From: Bacteroidota bacterium
GTDB lineage: Bacteria; Bacteroidota; Bacteroidia; Cytophagales; Cyclobacteriaceae
Reading direction: 5' to 3'
Length of the DNA: 63,326 nucleotides
NCBI GenBank assembly: GCA_003242315.1
Contig: QGUY01000001.1
Span: 1 to 63,326, forward strand
Below are positions 6,783-14,906 of this stretch, one piece after another. The notes under the pieces are model-generated. The model did no database searches, was not told the DNA's origin, and saw only the letters and a program-made list of their open reading frames with translations. Every line of letters begins with the position of its first letter. Position 1 is the first letter of the stretch. The translations under genes and the position numbers were made by a program.

Positions 6783-8843
6783 ATGCGATACTACAATAGT
6801 GCTGTAATTGCCTTCCTTCTAATTCTTGTCGCTTCCTGTTCGAGCAAAAAGTCCGAAACGAAGCTACCCGATGGTGTGGGCTTGTTGATCTCCAACATGG
6901 ATACGACCGTAAAGCCCGCTGAAGACTTTTACCGTTTCGCGAACGGAGGATGGCTCGACCGGGCCCAGATTCCCGCTGACCGTGGAAGTTGGGGTAGTTT
7001 TCACGAATTACGTGAAAAGACTCAGGCTGATGTGCTTGAGGTTCTGAAAAGTGCTACGGATAACAGTGAGTATGCGGAAGGATCTGATCAGCGGAAAGTA
7101 TCGGACTTCTTCGAGATCGGCATGGACTCACTTCTTTCCGAGCGCGTGGGCATGAAGGCAATAGATGATTACATCAAGCAGATCGATGCTATTGCCGGAA
7201 AAGCTGATATTCAAAAATATTTCACAAAGCAACAACTCTATGGCGGGAATGCATTTTTCTCGATTGAGGCTTTCCCTGATCTTACCAAGAGCGATGTGAT
7301 CGCCGTTTACTTGAGCGGTGAAGGTATTGGACTTCCTGAACGCGATTACTATTTCGATAAGAGTTCGAAAGGGAAGGAGACTCGCGAAAAATACCTCGCT
7401 CACGTAGCCCGAATGCTGGAACTTAGCGGAATTGACAAATCTTCGGCAGCACGTCAGGCGAATGCGATCATGAAGATCGAAACCGCTCTCGCCCACGCAA
7501 CGCTAACCAAGGAGGAAAGACGTGATCCGGGTAAGATTTACAACAAGCGCTCCGTCAATCAACTCGCCACGATGATGCCTTCATTTGACTGGAACGCGTA
7601 TTTCACCGATTTAGGATTGTCAGGTATCGATTCAGTAGTGGTAGTAGACATAGATTTCCTTCCCGCTGTTGAGAAGATTATCAGTACCACTCCGATTGCC
7701 GACGTTAAGTCGTACTTCCGTTGGCATCTCATCAACCTTACAGCACCGTACCTGAATCACGAGATGGTATCTGCCGACTTCGATTTTTATAGCAAGTACC
7801 TGGATGGTGTGGAAAAAATGCGGCCGAGATGGCGTCGTGTGCTCGCGCAGACCGACGAAGCTCTCGGTGAAGCATTGGGCAAGCTGTATGTCGACAAACA
7901 TTTTCCGCCCGAAGCAAAACAAAAGGCAATGGAGATGGTGGAGAACATTAAGCGCGCTTTCGCGGAACGCATAAAGAACCTCGATTGGATGTCAGACTCT
8001 ACCAAACAGAAGGCGCTCGAAAAGCTGTCGACTTTCACAGTAAAGATCGGATACCCCGACGAGTGGAAGGATTACTCGGCATTGGTCGTTGATCGCAATC
8101 CGGAAACTGCATCATATGCACAAAATGTGCTCAATGCAAAACGCTTTAACCTTGAGCAGCAACTCGCCAAGTACGGCAAGCCGGTCGACCACAAGGAATG
8201 GGGTATGACACCGCAAACGGTTAATGCCTATTACAATCCATTGTTTAATGAGATTGTATTCCCCGCTGCTATTCTTCAGCCACCTTTTTACGATTACCGT
8301 GCCGACGAGGCGGTTAACTATGGCGGCATGGGTGCTGTGATCGGACATGAAATATCTCATGGCTTTGACGATCAGGGCAGCCGATTCGATGCCGAGGGCA
8401 ACCTGCGCAACTGGTGGACAGAAAAAGATCTTGCACAATTCAGGGAAAGAGGCAAAGCGCTTGCAGCTCAGTATAGCCAGTATCAGCCACTGGACAGCGT
8501 GTTTGTAAACGGTGAGTTTACTCTGGGAGAAAATATCGGAGACCTGGGTGGACTGTCCGCAGCCTCCGATGGCCTTCAACTGCATCTCAAGGAACACGGC
8601 CGACCGGGGCTCATTGATGGCTTTACGCCCGAACAGCGTTTCTTCCTGTCGTGGGCGACCGTCTGGCGGAGCAAGTATCGCGATGAGACGCTGAGGCAGA
8701 TGGTGAAGACCGATCCGCATTCCCCTGGCATGTACCGGGCTGTCGGGCCGCTCGTGAATATTGATGCGTTCTATGAGGCATTTAATATCAAGGAAGGGGA
8801 CCCCATGTACCGCCCGGCATCAGAGCGCGTGAAAATCTGGTAG
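6783..8843 (+). CDS. M13 (neprilysin/PepO) family zinc endopeptidase lipoprotein
   Basis: This zinc metallopeptidase is 686 aa, the usual size for M13. A lipoprotein signal (hydrophobic stretch then VASC, Cys about residue 19) predicts export and membrane anchoring. The PF05649-type N-terminal lobe (DFYRFANGGW) is followed by the catalytic C-terminal domain: zinc-binding HEISH with the first His near residue 522, the GENIGDLGG motif supplying the third ligand about 60 residues later, and the C-terminal family ending (MYRPASERVKIW). It would cleave small peptides in the periplasm or at the cell surface. It stands alone with its own promoter box. Confidence 0.93.
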   Translation: MRYYNSAVIAFLLILVASCSSKKSETKLPDGVGLLISNMDTTVKPAEDFYRFANGGWLDRAQIPADRGSWGSFHELREKTQADVLEVLKSATDNSEYAEGSDQRKVSDFFEIGMDSLLSERVGMKAIDDYIKQIDAIAGKADIQKYFTKQQLYGGNAFFSIEAFPDLTKSDVIAVYLSGEGIGLPERDYYFDKSSKGKETREKYLAHVARMLELSGIDKSSAARQANAIMKIETALAHATLTKEERRDPGKIYNKRSVNQLATMMPSFDWNAYFTDLGLSGIDSVVVVDIDFLPAVEKIISTTPIADVKSYFRWHLINLTAPYLNHEMVSADFDFYSKYLDGVEKMRPRWRRVLAQTDEALGEALGKLYVDKHFPPEAKQKAMEMVENIKRAFAERIKNLDWMSDSTKQKALEKLSTFTVKIGYPDEWKDYSALVVDRNPETASYAQNVLNAKRFNLEQQLAKYGKPVDHKEWGMTPQTVNAYYNPLFNEIVFPAAILQPPFYDYRADEAVNYGGMGAVIGHEISHGFDDQGSRFDAEGNLRNWWTEKDLAQFRERGKALAAQYSQYQPLDSVFVNGEFTLGENIGDLGGLSAASDGLQLHLKEHGRPGLIDGFTPEQRFFLSWATVWRSKYRDETLRQMVKTDPHSPGMYRAVGPLVNIDAFYEAFNIKEGDPMYRPASERVKIW

Positions 8844-8874
8844 GGTAGAAGGGCCGAAAATTGATTTGCAACTA

Positions 8875-8905
8875 TTTGGAATTAGTTGACGGTTTGCTAT
8901 TATTG
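8875..8905 (+). promoter_or_regulatory. Promoter of thx (and probably trp): TTTG-N19-TATTATTG
   Basis: TTTG at 8875-8878 and TATTATTG at 8898-8905 are separated by exactly 19 bases, the canonical Bacteroidota spacing; the -7 box differs from TAnnTTTG at one position. The start site would fall near 8912, 11 bases before the thx ATG. I see no second promoter between here and trpE, so it may serve the whole thx-trp unit. Confidence 0.6.
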
Positions 8906-8922
8906 CCCCACCAAATCGGGGT

Positions 8923-9105
8923 ATGGGAAAAGGAGATAAAAAATCGAAACGCGGAAAAATTTGGCTCGGCACGTACGGGAACTCTCGCAGGAGGAAGAAA
9001 AAACGTACGGTAGTAGCAGCTGCTGAACCTGCCGCTCAAACGGTTGCAGCAGAAGAACCGGCAGCCAAACCCCGCAGGACGGCACGTAAGAAGACAGAAG
9101 CTTAA
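8923..9105 (+). CDS. 30S ribosomal protein THX (bTHX)
   Basis: This small basic ribosomal protein (60 aa) begins MGKGDKKSKRGKIWLGTYGN followed by an RRRKKK cluster, the diagnostic THX pattern; the family sits at the top of the 30S head and stabilises rRNA. The C-terminal half is an Ala/Pro/Lys tail ending in RRTARKKTEA, longer than the roughly 27-residue Thermus protein but typical of Bacteroidota. Its TAA at 9103-9105 is one base before the ATG of the trp leader peptide, suggesting shared transcription and coupled translation with the attenuator. Confidence 0.88.
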   Translation: MGKGDKKSKRGKIWLGTYGNSRRRKKKRTVVAAAEPAAQTVAAEEPAAKPRRTARKKTEA

Positions 9106-9106
9106 G

Positions 9107-9160
9107 ATGAAACACATGGCAACGATAATCTGGTGGTGGCACATATTACCCGATATGTGA
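9107..9160 (+). CDS. trpL: trp operon leader peptide (three consecutive Trp codons)
   Basis: A 17-codon frame, MKHMATIIWWWHILPDM, has TGG TGG TGG at 9131-9139. It could also start at the second ATG (9116). Trp is the rarest residue, and three in a row in a short frame just ahead of a terminator and trpE is the signature of ribosome-mediated attenuation. When charged tRNA-Trp is scarce the ribosome should stall on these codons, covering the pause hairpin that begins at 9140. The frame is too short for routine gene calling. It begins one base after the thx stop codon, so ribosomes leaving thx could re-initiate here. Confidence 0.85.
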   Translation: MKHMATIIWWWHILPDM

Positions 9161-9220
9161 ACAGCCAGATTTTGCCCTTGCTATACCGGAGGCCCGCTGT
9201 TCACAGCGGGCCTTCGTTTT
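9140..9220 (+). promoter_or_regulatory. Tryptophan attenuator: pause, antiterminator and terminator hairpins
   Basis: Three pairings are readable. Pause (1:2): CACATAT 9140-9146 with ATATGTG 9153-9159, perfect 7 bp. Terminator (3:4): GGCCCGCTG 9191-9199 with CAGCGGGCC 9204-9212, perfect 9 bp, tetraloop TTCA, followed by TTCGTTTT. Antiterminator (2:3): TGTGAACAGC 9156-9165 is perfectly complementary to GCTGTTCACA 9196-9205, which overlaps the pause stem on one side and the terminator stem on the other. A ribosome stalled at the Trp codons would mask the 1:2 stem, free 9156-9165 and let trpE be transcribed. The terminator probably also ends thx transcripts when tryptophan is plentiful. Confidence 0.87.
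9191..9220 (+). terminator. Intrinsic terminator of the trp attenuator
   Basis: A 9-bp GC-rich perfect stem with a 4-base loop (TTCA) is followed by a T-rich tail TTCGTTTT. It lies 41 bases before the trpE start chosen here and is the conditional terminator of the leader. Confidence 0.85.
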
Positions 9221-9261
9221 GAATGGGGTTCCCGATTACATACATGATCAATAAGTCCGAT

Positions 9262-10662
9262 ATGAAAATCAAACTCAAGACATACCAAAAGACGCTACTC
9301 GCCGATACGCTCACGCCCGTGAACATTTACCTTAAGCTGCGCGACGTGTTCGCCGCCAGTATCCTGCTCGAAAGCTCGGACTACCATGGGCATGAAAACA
9401 GCCTTTCATTCATATGCTGCGACCCAATAGCATCCTTCTCTGTTGCCAACGGGGTCGCTACAGTCGCGTACCCCCGATCGGCACCCGTCAAAACACCCAT
9501 CGGGCAGAAGGGACAGGTAACTACGATGCTTGAAGAATTCCTGAATTCCTTCCAGCCTGATCCCAGTGTTCAATCCCGGCATCCGAACTGCGGCCTGTTT
9601 GGATACCTGGCGTACGATAGCGTTCGGTATTTCGAAGACATCACGCTGTCACTTCCCGAAACACTCATCCCCGATATCCAATACAAGTTGTATCGGTATG
9701 TGATCGTCGTCGATCACTTCTCCAACGAGTTATCGCTTTATGAGCATACAACCGGCGAAGGAACGACATCGAACCTGGATCGGGTAGAACAAATCATCCT
9801 TAGCAACCGGTTTGCAACCTACCCATTCTCGCTTCGCGGTCCGGAGGAAGTCAATTGCACAGACAGCGAGTTTCTCGACATCATCGAAAAAGGGAAGGAG
9901 CACTGCTTCCGCGGAGACGTGTTCCAGATCGTGCTATCACGTCGTTTCAGCTGCGGATTTGCGGGCGATGAATTCAACGTCTACCGCGCATTGCGATCGA
10001 TTAACCCTTCACCCTACCTGTTTTACTTCGACTACGGAAGCTTCAAGCTTATGGGCTCTTCGCCCGAAGCGCAACTTCAGGTTAAGAAGGGCAAGGCACA
10101 CATCTATCCGATTGCGGGTACGTTCAGGAGAACGGGAAACGATCAGGAGGATGCTGCGCTGGCGTCACGACTCTCAGCGGACGAAAAAGAAAATGCGGAA
10201 CACGTAATGCTGGTCGACCTCGCGCGCAACGACATGAGCCGGAATGCCCAGAACGTTCATGTGGAGGTCTTCAAGGAAGTGCAGTTCTACTCGCACGTCA
10301 TTCACCTCGTGTCAAAGATTACGGGTGACCTCGATGCAGGTTCTTCCGTGATCCGCATGGCCGCCGATACCTTCCCGGCCGGTACGCTGTCAGGAGCACC
10401 GAAGCACATGGCAATGACGCTGATCAACCGATACGAGAAAGTGAACCGCGGCTTCTATGGTGGCGCCATCGGCGTCATTGGATTTGATGGATCCTTCAAT
10501 CATGCCATCATGATCCGCACGTTCCTCAGTCATAATAACCGGCTCATCTTCCAGGCGGGTGCGGGTATCGTGTCCAAATCGAAGAGTGAAAGCGAATTGC
10601 AGGAAGTAAATAACAAAGTGGAAGCGCTGCGCAAGGCGCTTGTCATGGCGGAGAAAATATAG
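9262..10662 (+). CDS. trpE: Anthranilate synthase component I
   Basis: The chorismate-binding subunit of anthranilate synthase (466 aa) makes anthranilate from chorismate and ammonia or glutamine as the first committed step of tryptophan synthesis. The N-terminal TrpE domain includes LLESSDYHG, matching the region where TrpE binds feedback tryptophan (LLES). The C-terminal chorismate-binding domain carries FQIVLSRRF, PSPYLFYFDYG, SPEAQLQV, IAGTFRRTG, ADEKENAEHVMLVDLARND, FPAGTLSGAPK and AGAGIVSKSKSESE. Longer starts exist at 9223 and 9244; the ATG at 9262 (MKIKLKTYQKT) is chosen by family length. First structural gene after the attenuator. Confidence 0.93.
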   Translation: MKIKLKTYQKTLLADTLTPVNIYLKLRDVFAASILLESSDYHGHENSLSFICCDPIASFSVANGVATVAYPRSAPVKTPIGQKGQVTTMLEEFLNSFQPDPSVQSRHPNCGLFGYLAYDSVRYFEDITLSLPETLIPDIQYKLYRYVIVVDHFSNELSLYEHTTGEGTTSNLDRVEQIILSNRFATYPFSLRGPEEVNCTDSEFLDIIEKGKEHCFRGDVFQIVLSRRFSCGFAGDEFNVYRALRSINPSPYLFYFDYGSFKLMGSSPEAQLQVKKGKAHIYPIAGTFRRTGNDQEDAALASRLSADEKENAEHVMLVDLARNDMSRNAQNVHVEVFKEVQFYSHVIHLVSKITGDLDAGSSVIRMAADTFPAGTLSGAPKHMAMTLINRYEKVNRGFYGGAIGVIGFDGSFNHAIMIRTFLSHNNRLIFQAGAGIVSKSKSESELQEVNNKVEALRKALVMAEKI

Positions 10663-10680
10663 ACCCTGAATTGGCAAGTG

Positions 10681-11256
10681 ATGAAAATACTAGTCCTCGA
10701 TAATTACGATTCTTTTACCTACAACCTCGTCCACATTCTTCGTGAACTTGGGCATACCCCCGATGTGTATCGTAATGACAAGATCAGTACGGAAGCTGTG
10801 GGGGCGTACGATAAGATCCTGATTTCTCCCGGTCCGGGACTACCAGACGAAGCCGGCATCATGAAGGATGTGATCCGGACATATTCGTCAGCGAAAAGCA
10901 TTCTCGGCATATGCCTGGGTCTCCAGGGAATCGGTGAAGTCTTTGGTGCGCGCCTTTTCAACATCCCAAGGGTGTTGCATGGCGTAACGACTACCACAAC
11001 GGTATCGGACCCGGATGAGATATTGTTCAAGAATGTGACGCCTTCCTTTCAGGCAACCCATTACCACTCGTGGGCGGTCGACCCCAACACGGTGCCGGAC
11101 TCGCTTGTGGTAACAGCCGTCAATGAGGAAGGACTCATTATGGGTATACGGCATCGGGAATTCGACGTAAGAGGACTTCAGTTTCACCCTGAGTCGGTAA
11201 TGACAACCGAAGGCCCCAAGATGCTTCGCAACTGGTTACAGTATCAAAAGAATTAA
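10681..11256 (+). CDS. trpG: Anthranilate synthase component II (glutamine amidotransferase)
   Basis: This 191-aa class I glutamine amidotransferase supplies ammonia to TrpE. The N-terminal LVLDNYDSFTYNLVH, oxyanion region SPGPGLPDEAG, nucleophile Cys in GICLGLQ, and the C-terminal catalytic pair in LQFHPESV are all present. The usual CLGHQ/CLGMQ reads CLGLQ here; the catalytic Cys, His and Glu are unaffected. The real ATG is at 10681; a GTG lies one codon earlier. It follows trpE by 18 bases. In Bacteroidota the same subunit may also serve aminodeoxychorismate synthase, but the operon position indicates tryptophan synthesis. Confidence 0.92.
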   Translation: MKILVLDNYDSFTYNLVHILRELGHTPDVYRNDKISTEAVGAYDKILISPGPGLPDEAGIMKDVIRTYSSAKSILGICLGLQGIGEVFGARLFNIPRVLHGVTTTTTVSDPDEILFKNVTPSFQATHYHSWAVDPNTVPDSLVVTAVNEEGLIMGIRHREFDVRGLQFHPESVMTTEGPKMLRNWLQYQKN

Positions 11257-11267
11257 AAGCAAGAGCG

Positions 11268-11318
11268 ATGAAACAAATATTGAATGAGCTCATCGACCAC
11301 CGTTCCCCACCCCTGTGA
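11268..11318 (+). pseudogene. trpD: Detached 5' end of trpD (frame broken by an apparent 1-base deletion)
   Basis: ATG 11268 opens a 16-codon frame MKQILNELIDHRSPPL that stops at TGA 11316-11318. Its first 13 residues match the usual N-terminal helix of anthranilate phosphoribosyltransferase, and the rest of trpD continues in another frame. Adding one base within TCCCCACC (for instance TCCCTCACC) would restore HRSLTPVTAHRVLVDL, the expected family length and pattern. The stop overlaps a GTG (GTGA at 11315-11318), so re-initiation could still make the rest. Sequencing or assembly error in this C-rich run is an alternative. Confidence 0.65.
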
Positions 11319-12256
11319 CGGCCCACCGGGTGCTCGTCGACCTTGCGACGGGAAAATACAATCCGAGTCAGACGGCAGCGTTCATGACGGTGTATATGAT
11401 GCGTAGCATCACAGTTGATGAACTGCAGGGATTTCGTGATGCGATGCTGGAACTCTGCCTCAGGATGAATTTCGATCATCCCGTCATTGACGTATGCGGA
11501 ACGGGAGGAGATTCAAAAAACACATTCAACATCTCGACGCTCTCTGCTTTTGTTATCGCCGCAGCGGGTCAGCCCGTAGCGAAGCATGGTAACTATGGTG
11601 TATCATCGGCCTGCGGATCGTCGAACCTGCTGGAATACTTTGGTTATAAGTTTACCAACGATGCTGATGCCCTGAAGCGCAGTCTGGACCGCGCCAATAT
11701 CTGTTTTATGCATGCGCCGTTGTTTCACCCGGCAATGAAGAATGTCGCTCCTATTCGTCGTGAACTTGGCGTAAAGACCTTCTTCAATATGCTGGGTCCA
11801 ATGGTTAATCCGGCTTTTCCCGATCGTCAGCTGGTTGGTGTGTTTAATCTGGAATTGGCGAGGAAATTCGGATACCTTTATCAACAGTCGGGGAAGCAGT
11901 ATATGATCCTGCATTCCCTGGATGGTTATGATGAGGTGTCGCTGACGGGGCCATACAAATATTACTTCAATGGCGGTGAACAGATCGCTGAGCCTGCAGA
12001 CCTTGGTTTTGCGCAGCGTTCGCCGGCTGATCTGCGTGGTGGTGATACCATTGAAGAATCTGCTCGCATTTTCCTGAACATTCTGGAGGGAAAAGGAACC
12101 GAAGCGCAAAACGATGCGGTGATCGCGAATGCCGCTATGGCATTGTACTGCGCAAACCAGGAGCGTGGTCTCGAAGATGCGATTGTGCGTGCCCGTGAAG
12201 CGCTCGTTTCCGGCAAAGCCCTTGAGAAATTCAAACGCTTTCTTGAAAACTCATGA
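11315..12256 (+). CDS. trpD: Anthranilate phosphoribosyltransferase (frameshifted 5' end)
   Basis: This is the main part (313 aa from GTG 11315) of the enzyme transferring phosphoribose from PRPP to anthranilate, the second dedicated tryptophan step. PRPP-binding motifs are intact: DVCGTGGDSKNTFNIST (about residues 59-75), KHGNYGVSSACGSSNLLE, and FFNMLGPMVNP. The first about 15 residues of the family lie upstream in another frame (see the 5' fragment), so as sequenced the protein lacks its first helix unless translation re-initiates or slips. The 3' end overlaps trpC by ATGA, showing translational coupling. The intact remainder argues for a recent mutation or a sequence error. Confidence 0.85.
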   Translation: MTAHRVLVDLATGKYNPSQTAAFMTVYMMRSITVDELQGFRDAMLELCLRMNFDHPVIDVCGTGGDSKNTFNISTLSAFVIAAAGQPVAKHGNYGVSSACGSSNLLEYFGYKFTNDADALKRSLDRANICFMHAPLFHPAMKNVAPIRRELGVKTFFNMLGPMVNPAFPDRQLVGVFNLELARKFGYLYQQSGKQYMILHSLDGYDEVSLTGPYKYYFNGGEQIAEPADLGFAQRSPADLRGGDTIEESARIFLNILEGKGTEAQNDAVIANAAMALYCANQERGLEDAIVRAREALVSGKALEKFKRFLENS

Positions 12257-13056
12257 ATATCCTCGACGAAATCATTGCCCATAAGCGCAAGGAGACAGAG
12301 GATCGGAAGAGCCTGTATCCGGTCCGTCTGCTGGAGCAAAGCATCTACTTTGCGACGCCTTGCGTATCGATGCGTCACTACATTCGCCGCCCGGACAAGT
12401 CGGGGATTATCGCCGAGATCAAAAGGAAATCGCCTTCCAAAGGAACCATCAACGCGCATGTATCTGTGGAACGTGTATCCATAGGCTACATGCAAGCAGG
12501 CGCGTCGGCCATTTCAGTGCTCACCGATCAAAAGTACTTTGGCGGGAGTAATGAAGATTTGACCACCGCGCGGAAGTTTAACTTTTGTCCTATCCTCAGA
12601 AAGGATTTCACTGTTGACGAATATCAAATCATCGAGGCGAAGTCGATAGGGGCAGATGTCATCCTCCTCATCGCAGCCGCCCTCGATGCTGCATCCTTGA
12701 AATCACTCACGTCCTTTGCCCATTCGCTGGGTCTCGAGGTACTTCTGGAAGTTCACACACGTGAGGAATTGGAGTATAGCATTGACGCGGGCGCTGATCT
12801 TATCGGCGTAAACAATCGCGATTTGAAAACCTTCAAGATCAGCCTTGACATTTCCAGGGAATTGGCGCCGCTCATTCCGGATAGTGTGGTAAAGGTGTCT
12901 GAAAGTGGTATAGAGTCGCCAGACACGATTATGGAACTGCGTGAGTTCGGTTACGAGGGATTTTTAATGGGACAGAATTTTATGCAGCACGGTAACCCCG
13001 AAAAGGCATGCAAGGAATTCATTGACGAGTTACGGAAACGCCAGAAAGTGCAATGA
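12253..13056 (+). CDS. trpC: Indole-3-glycerol-phosphate synthase
   Basis: This 267-aa TIM-barrel enzyme closes the indole ring from CdRP. The motifs IIAEIKRKSPSKG (about 54-66), ILRKDFTVDEYQI (catalytic Lys in the RKDF motif), LLEVHTREE, GVNNRDLKTF and KVSESGI are characteristic and complete. The ATG overlaps the trpD stop (ATGA, 12253-12256) and the end overlaps trpF the same way, so trpD-trpC-trpF are translationally coupled. It is a stand-alone TrpC, not fused to TrpF as in enteric bacteria. Confidence 0.94.
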   Translation: MNILDEIIAHKRKETEDRKSLYPVRLLEQSIYFATPCVSMRHYIRRPDKSGIIAEIKRKSPSKGTINAHVSVERVSIGYMQAGASAISVLTDQKYFGGSNEDLTTARKFNFCPILRKDFTVDEYQIIEAKSIGADVILLIAAALDAASLKSLTSFAHSLGLEVLLEVHTREELEYSIDAGADLIGVNNRDLKTFKISLDISRELAPLIPDSVVKVSESGIESPDTIMELREFGYEGFLMGQNFMQHGNPEKACKEFIDELRKRQKVQ

Positions 13057-13697
13057 TCGACGGTATCGACGTGCGGATAAAAATTTGTGGAATGCGGGAC
13101 CCGAAAAATATCGCGGAGGTGGGAGCACGTCGGCCCGACTATATGGGATTCATTTTCTATCAAAAGTCTCCGCGGTACGTCGGTGAGAATTTTAATGTTC
13201 CTCAGAGTCTTTCGCCGTCAATCAAACGTGTTGGTGTTTTCGTCAACGCCTCTGTCGATGAAATCATCGCAACGTCAAAACGACATTCGCTCTGGGGAGC
13301 GCAACTGCATGGCAGGGAGACACCCGAGCAATGTGCGGCGGTGCGCGAAGCTGGTTACAAGGTGGTTAAAGCATTTTCGGTTGATGCGACGTTTGATTTT
13401 TCCACAACCTCAGCGTATCGTGACGTAGTCGACTTCTTTTTGTTTGATACGAAGGGACCACTTTACGGCGGTAATGCCCGTCGCTTCGACTGGAACCTGC
13501 TGGAAAAGTACGATCAATCGGTGCCGTTCTTTCTCAGCGGTGGACTCGCTCCGGAGAACGTGGCTGAAGTGAAACACCTTACGGAGATGAATGTTCATGC
13601 TCTTGACATAAACAGCGGTATCGAAAGCAGCCCGGGCGTGAAGGATCCCGCACGGCTGAACGCGTTATTAAATGCCGTTACGGCGGCTCTTAAGTGA
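13053..13697 (+). CDS. trpF: Phosphoribosylanthranilate isomerase
   Basis: This 214-aa TIM-barrel isomerase converts phosphoribosylanthranilate to CdRP. The catalytic cysteine lies in KICGMRDP (about residues 10-17), with MGFIFYQKSPR, VGVFVN, QLHGRE and the C-terminal FFLSGGLAPENV and ALDINSGIESSPGVKD phosphate-binding motifs. Length is normal. It starts inside the trpC stop (ATGA) and is followed by trpB after 18 bases. Confidence 0.93.
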   Translation: MIDGIDVRIKICGMRDPKNIAEVGARRPDYMGFIFYQKSPRYVGENFNVPQSLSPSIKRVGVFVNASVDEIIATSKRHSLWGAQLHGRETPEQCAAVREAGYKVVKAFSVDATFDFSTTSAYRDVVDFFLFDTKGPLYGGNARRFDWNLLEKYDQSVPFFLSGGLAPENVAEVKHLTEMNVHALDINSGIESSPGVKDPARLNALLNAVTAALK

Positions 13698-13715
13698 ACT
13701 TCTAAATGAAAAGCT

Positions 13716-14897
13716 ATGACCTACCAGGTAGATGAACGCGGGTACTACGGAAAGTTCGGGGGTGCCTACATTCCTGAGATGCTCTATCCAAATGTCGAAG
13801 AGCTGCGAACGCACTACCTGGATATTTGGAATGATCCGAAGTTCCAGGAGGAATTCAGGGCGTTGCTAAGGGATTACGTAGGAAGACCTACACCGTTGTA
13901 TTATGCACGACGCCTTTCTGAAGCCGTAGGCGCGCAAGTATACCTCAAACGCGAAGACCTCTGTCACACCGGGGCCCATAAAGTGAATAACACCATCGGC
14001 CAGATCCTGCTGGCCCGCAGACTTGGGAAGGAGAAAATCATCGCTGAAACCGGCGCTGGTCAACATGGTGTAGCCACAGCAACGGTGTGTGCGCTGATGG
14101 GAATGGAATGCATCGTATACATGGGTAAAGTCGACATGGAACGACAACGACCCAACGTTGAACGCATGAGAATTCTAGGCGCTACGGTTGTTCCCGCGCT
14201 CAGCGGCAACATGACGTTGAAAGACGCCACCAACGAGGCCATGAGGCATTGGATCAACCATCCGACAGATACGCACTACATCATTGGTTCCGTTGTCGGT
14301 CCCCATCCATATCCCGATATGGTGGCACGGTTTCAGTCGGTCATCAGCGAGGAAATCAAAATGCAGCTCGAACAGGCTATAGGTCGACCGCATCCTGATT
14401 GGGTCATTGCCTGCGTCGGGGGAGGAAGTAATGCTGCAGGGGCGTACTATCATTATCTCGATGATGTGCGCGTGAAACTGGTTGGTGTTGAAGCTGCGGG
14501 TCATGGCCTCGACTCCGGAGAGTCTGCTGCCACTACGGCGCTCGGAAGACCAGGCGTGCTTCATGGCAGCAAGACACTGCTCATGCAGACGGATGACGGA
14601 CAAGTGATTGAACCGTATTCGATATCAGCGGGACTTGATTACCCCGGTATTGGTCCCATGCACGCACACCTGTTCGATACTGGCCGGGTACAGTTCGTCA
14701 GCGCCACTGACGATGAAGCGATGGGGGCAGGGATAAGGCTGAGCAGGTTGGAGGGGATCATTCCTGCCATCGAATCGGCGCATGCCTTGGCAGCGCTGAA
14801 TAAACTTAAGTTTTCAAAACGGGATGTGGTTGTTGTCAACCTTTCGGGAAGAGGAGATAAAGACCTCGAAACATACATCCGGTGGGGAAAATATTGA
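13716..14897 (+). CDS. trpB: Tryptophan synthase beta chain
   Basis: The PLP-dependent beta subunit (393 aa) condenses indole with serine. The N-terminal YYGKFGGAYIPEML and the PLP lysine in HTGAHKVNNT (Lys89) are clear, with AETGAGQHGVATAT, the phosphate-binding CVGGGSNAAG and the C-terminal NLSGRGDKD. It belongs to the canonical TrpB1 group that pairs with TrpA. It is separated from trpA by 9 bases, consistent with stoichiometric expression of the alpha2-beta2 complex. Confidence 0.96.
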   Translation: MTYQVDERGYYGKFGGAYIPEMLYPNVEELRTHYLDIWNDPKFQEEFRALLRDYVGRPTPLYYARRLSEAVGAQVYLKREDLCHTGAHKVNNTIGQILLARRLGKEKIIAETGAGQHGVATATVCALMGMECIVYMGKVDMERQRPNVERMRILGATVVPALSGNMTLKDATNEAMRHWINHPTDTHYIIGSVVGPHPYPDMVARFQSVISEEIKMQLEQAIGRPHPDWVIACVGGGSNAAGAYYHYLDDVRVKLVGVEAAGHGLDSGESAATTALGRPGVLHGSKTLLMQTDDGQVIEPYSISAGLDYPGIGPMHAHLFDTGRVQFVSATDDEAMGAGIRLSRLEGIIPAIESAHALAALNKLKFSKRDVVVVNLSGRGDKDLETYIRWGKY

Positions 14898-14906
14898 CAG
14901 ACATTC

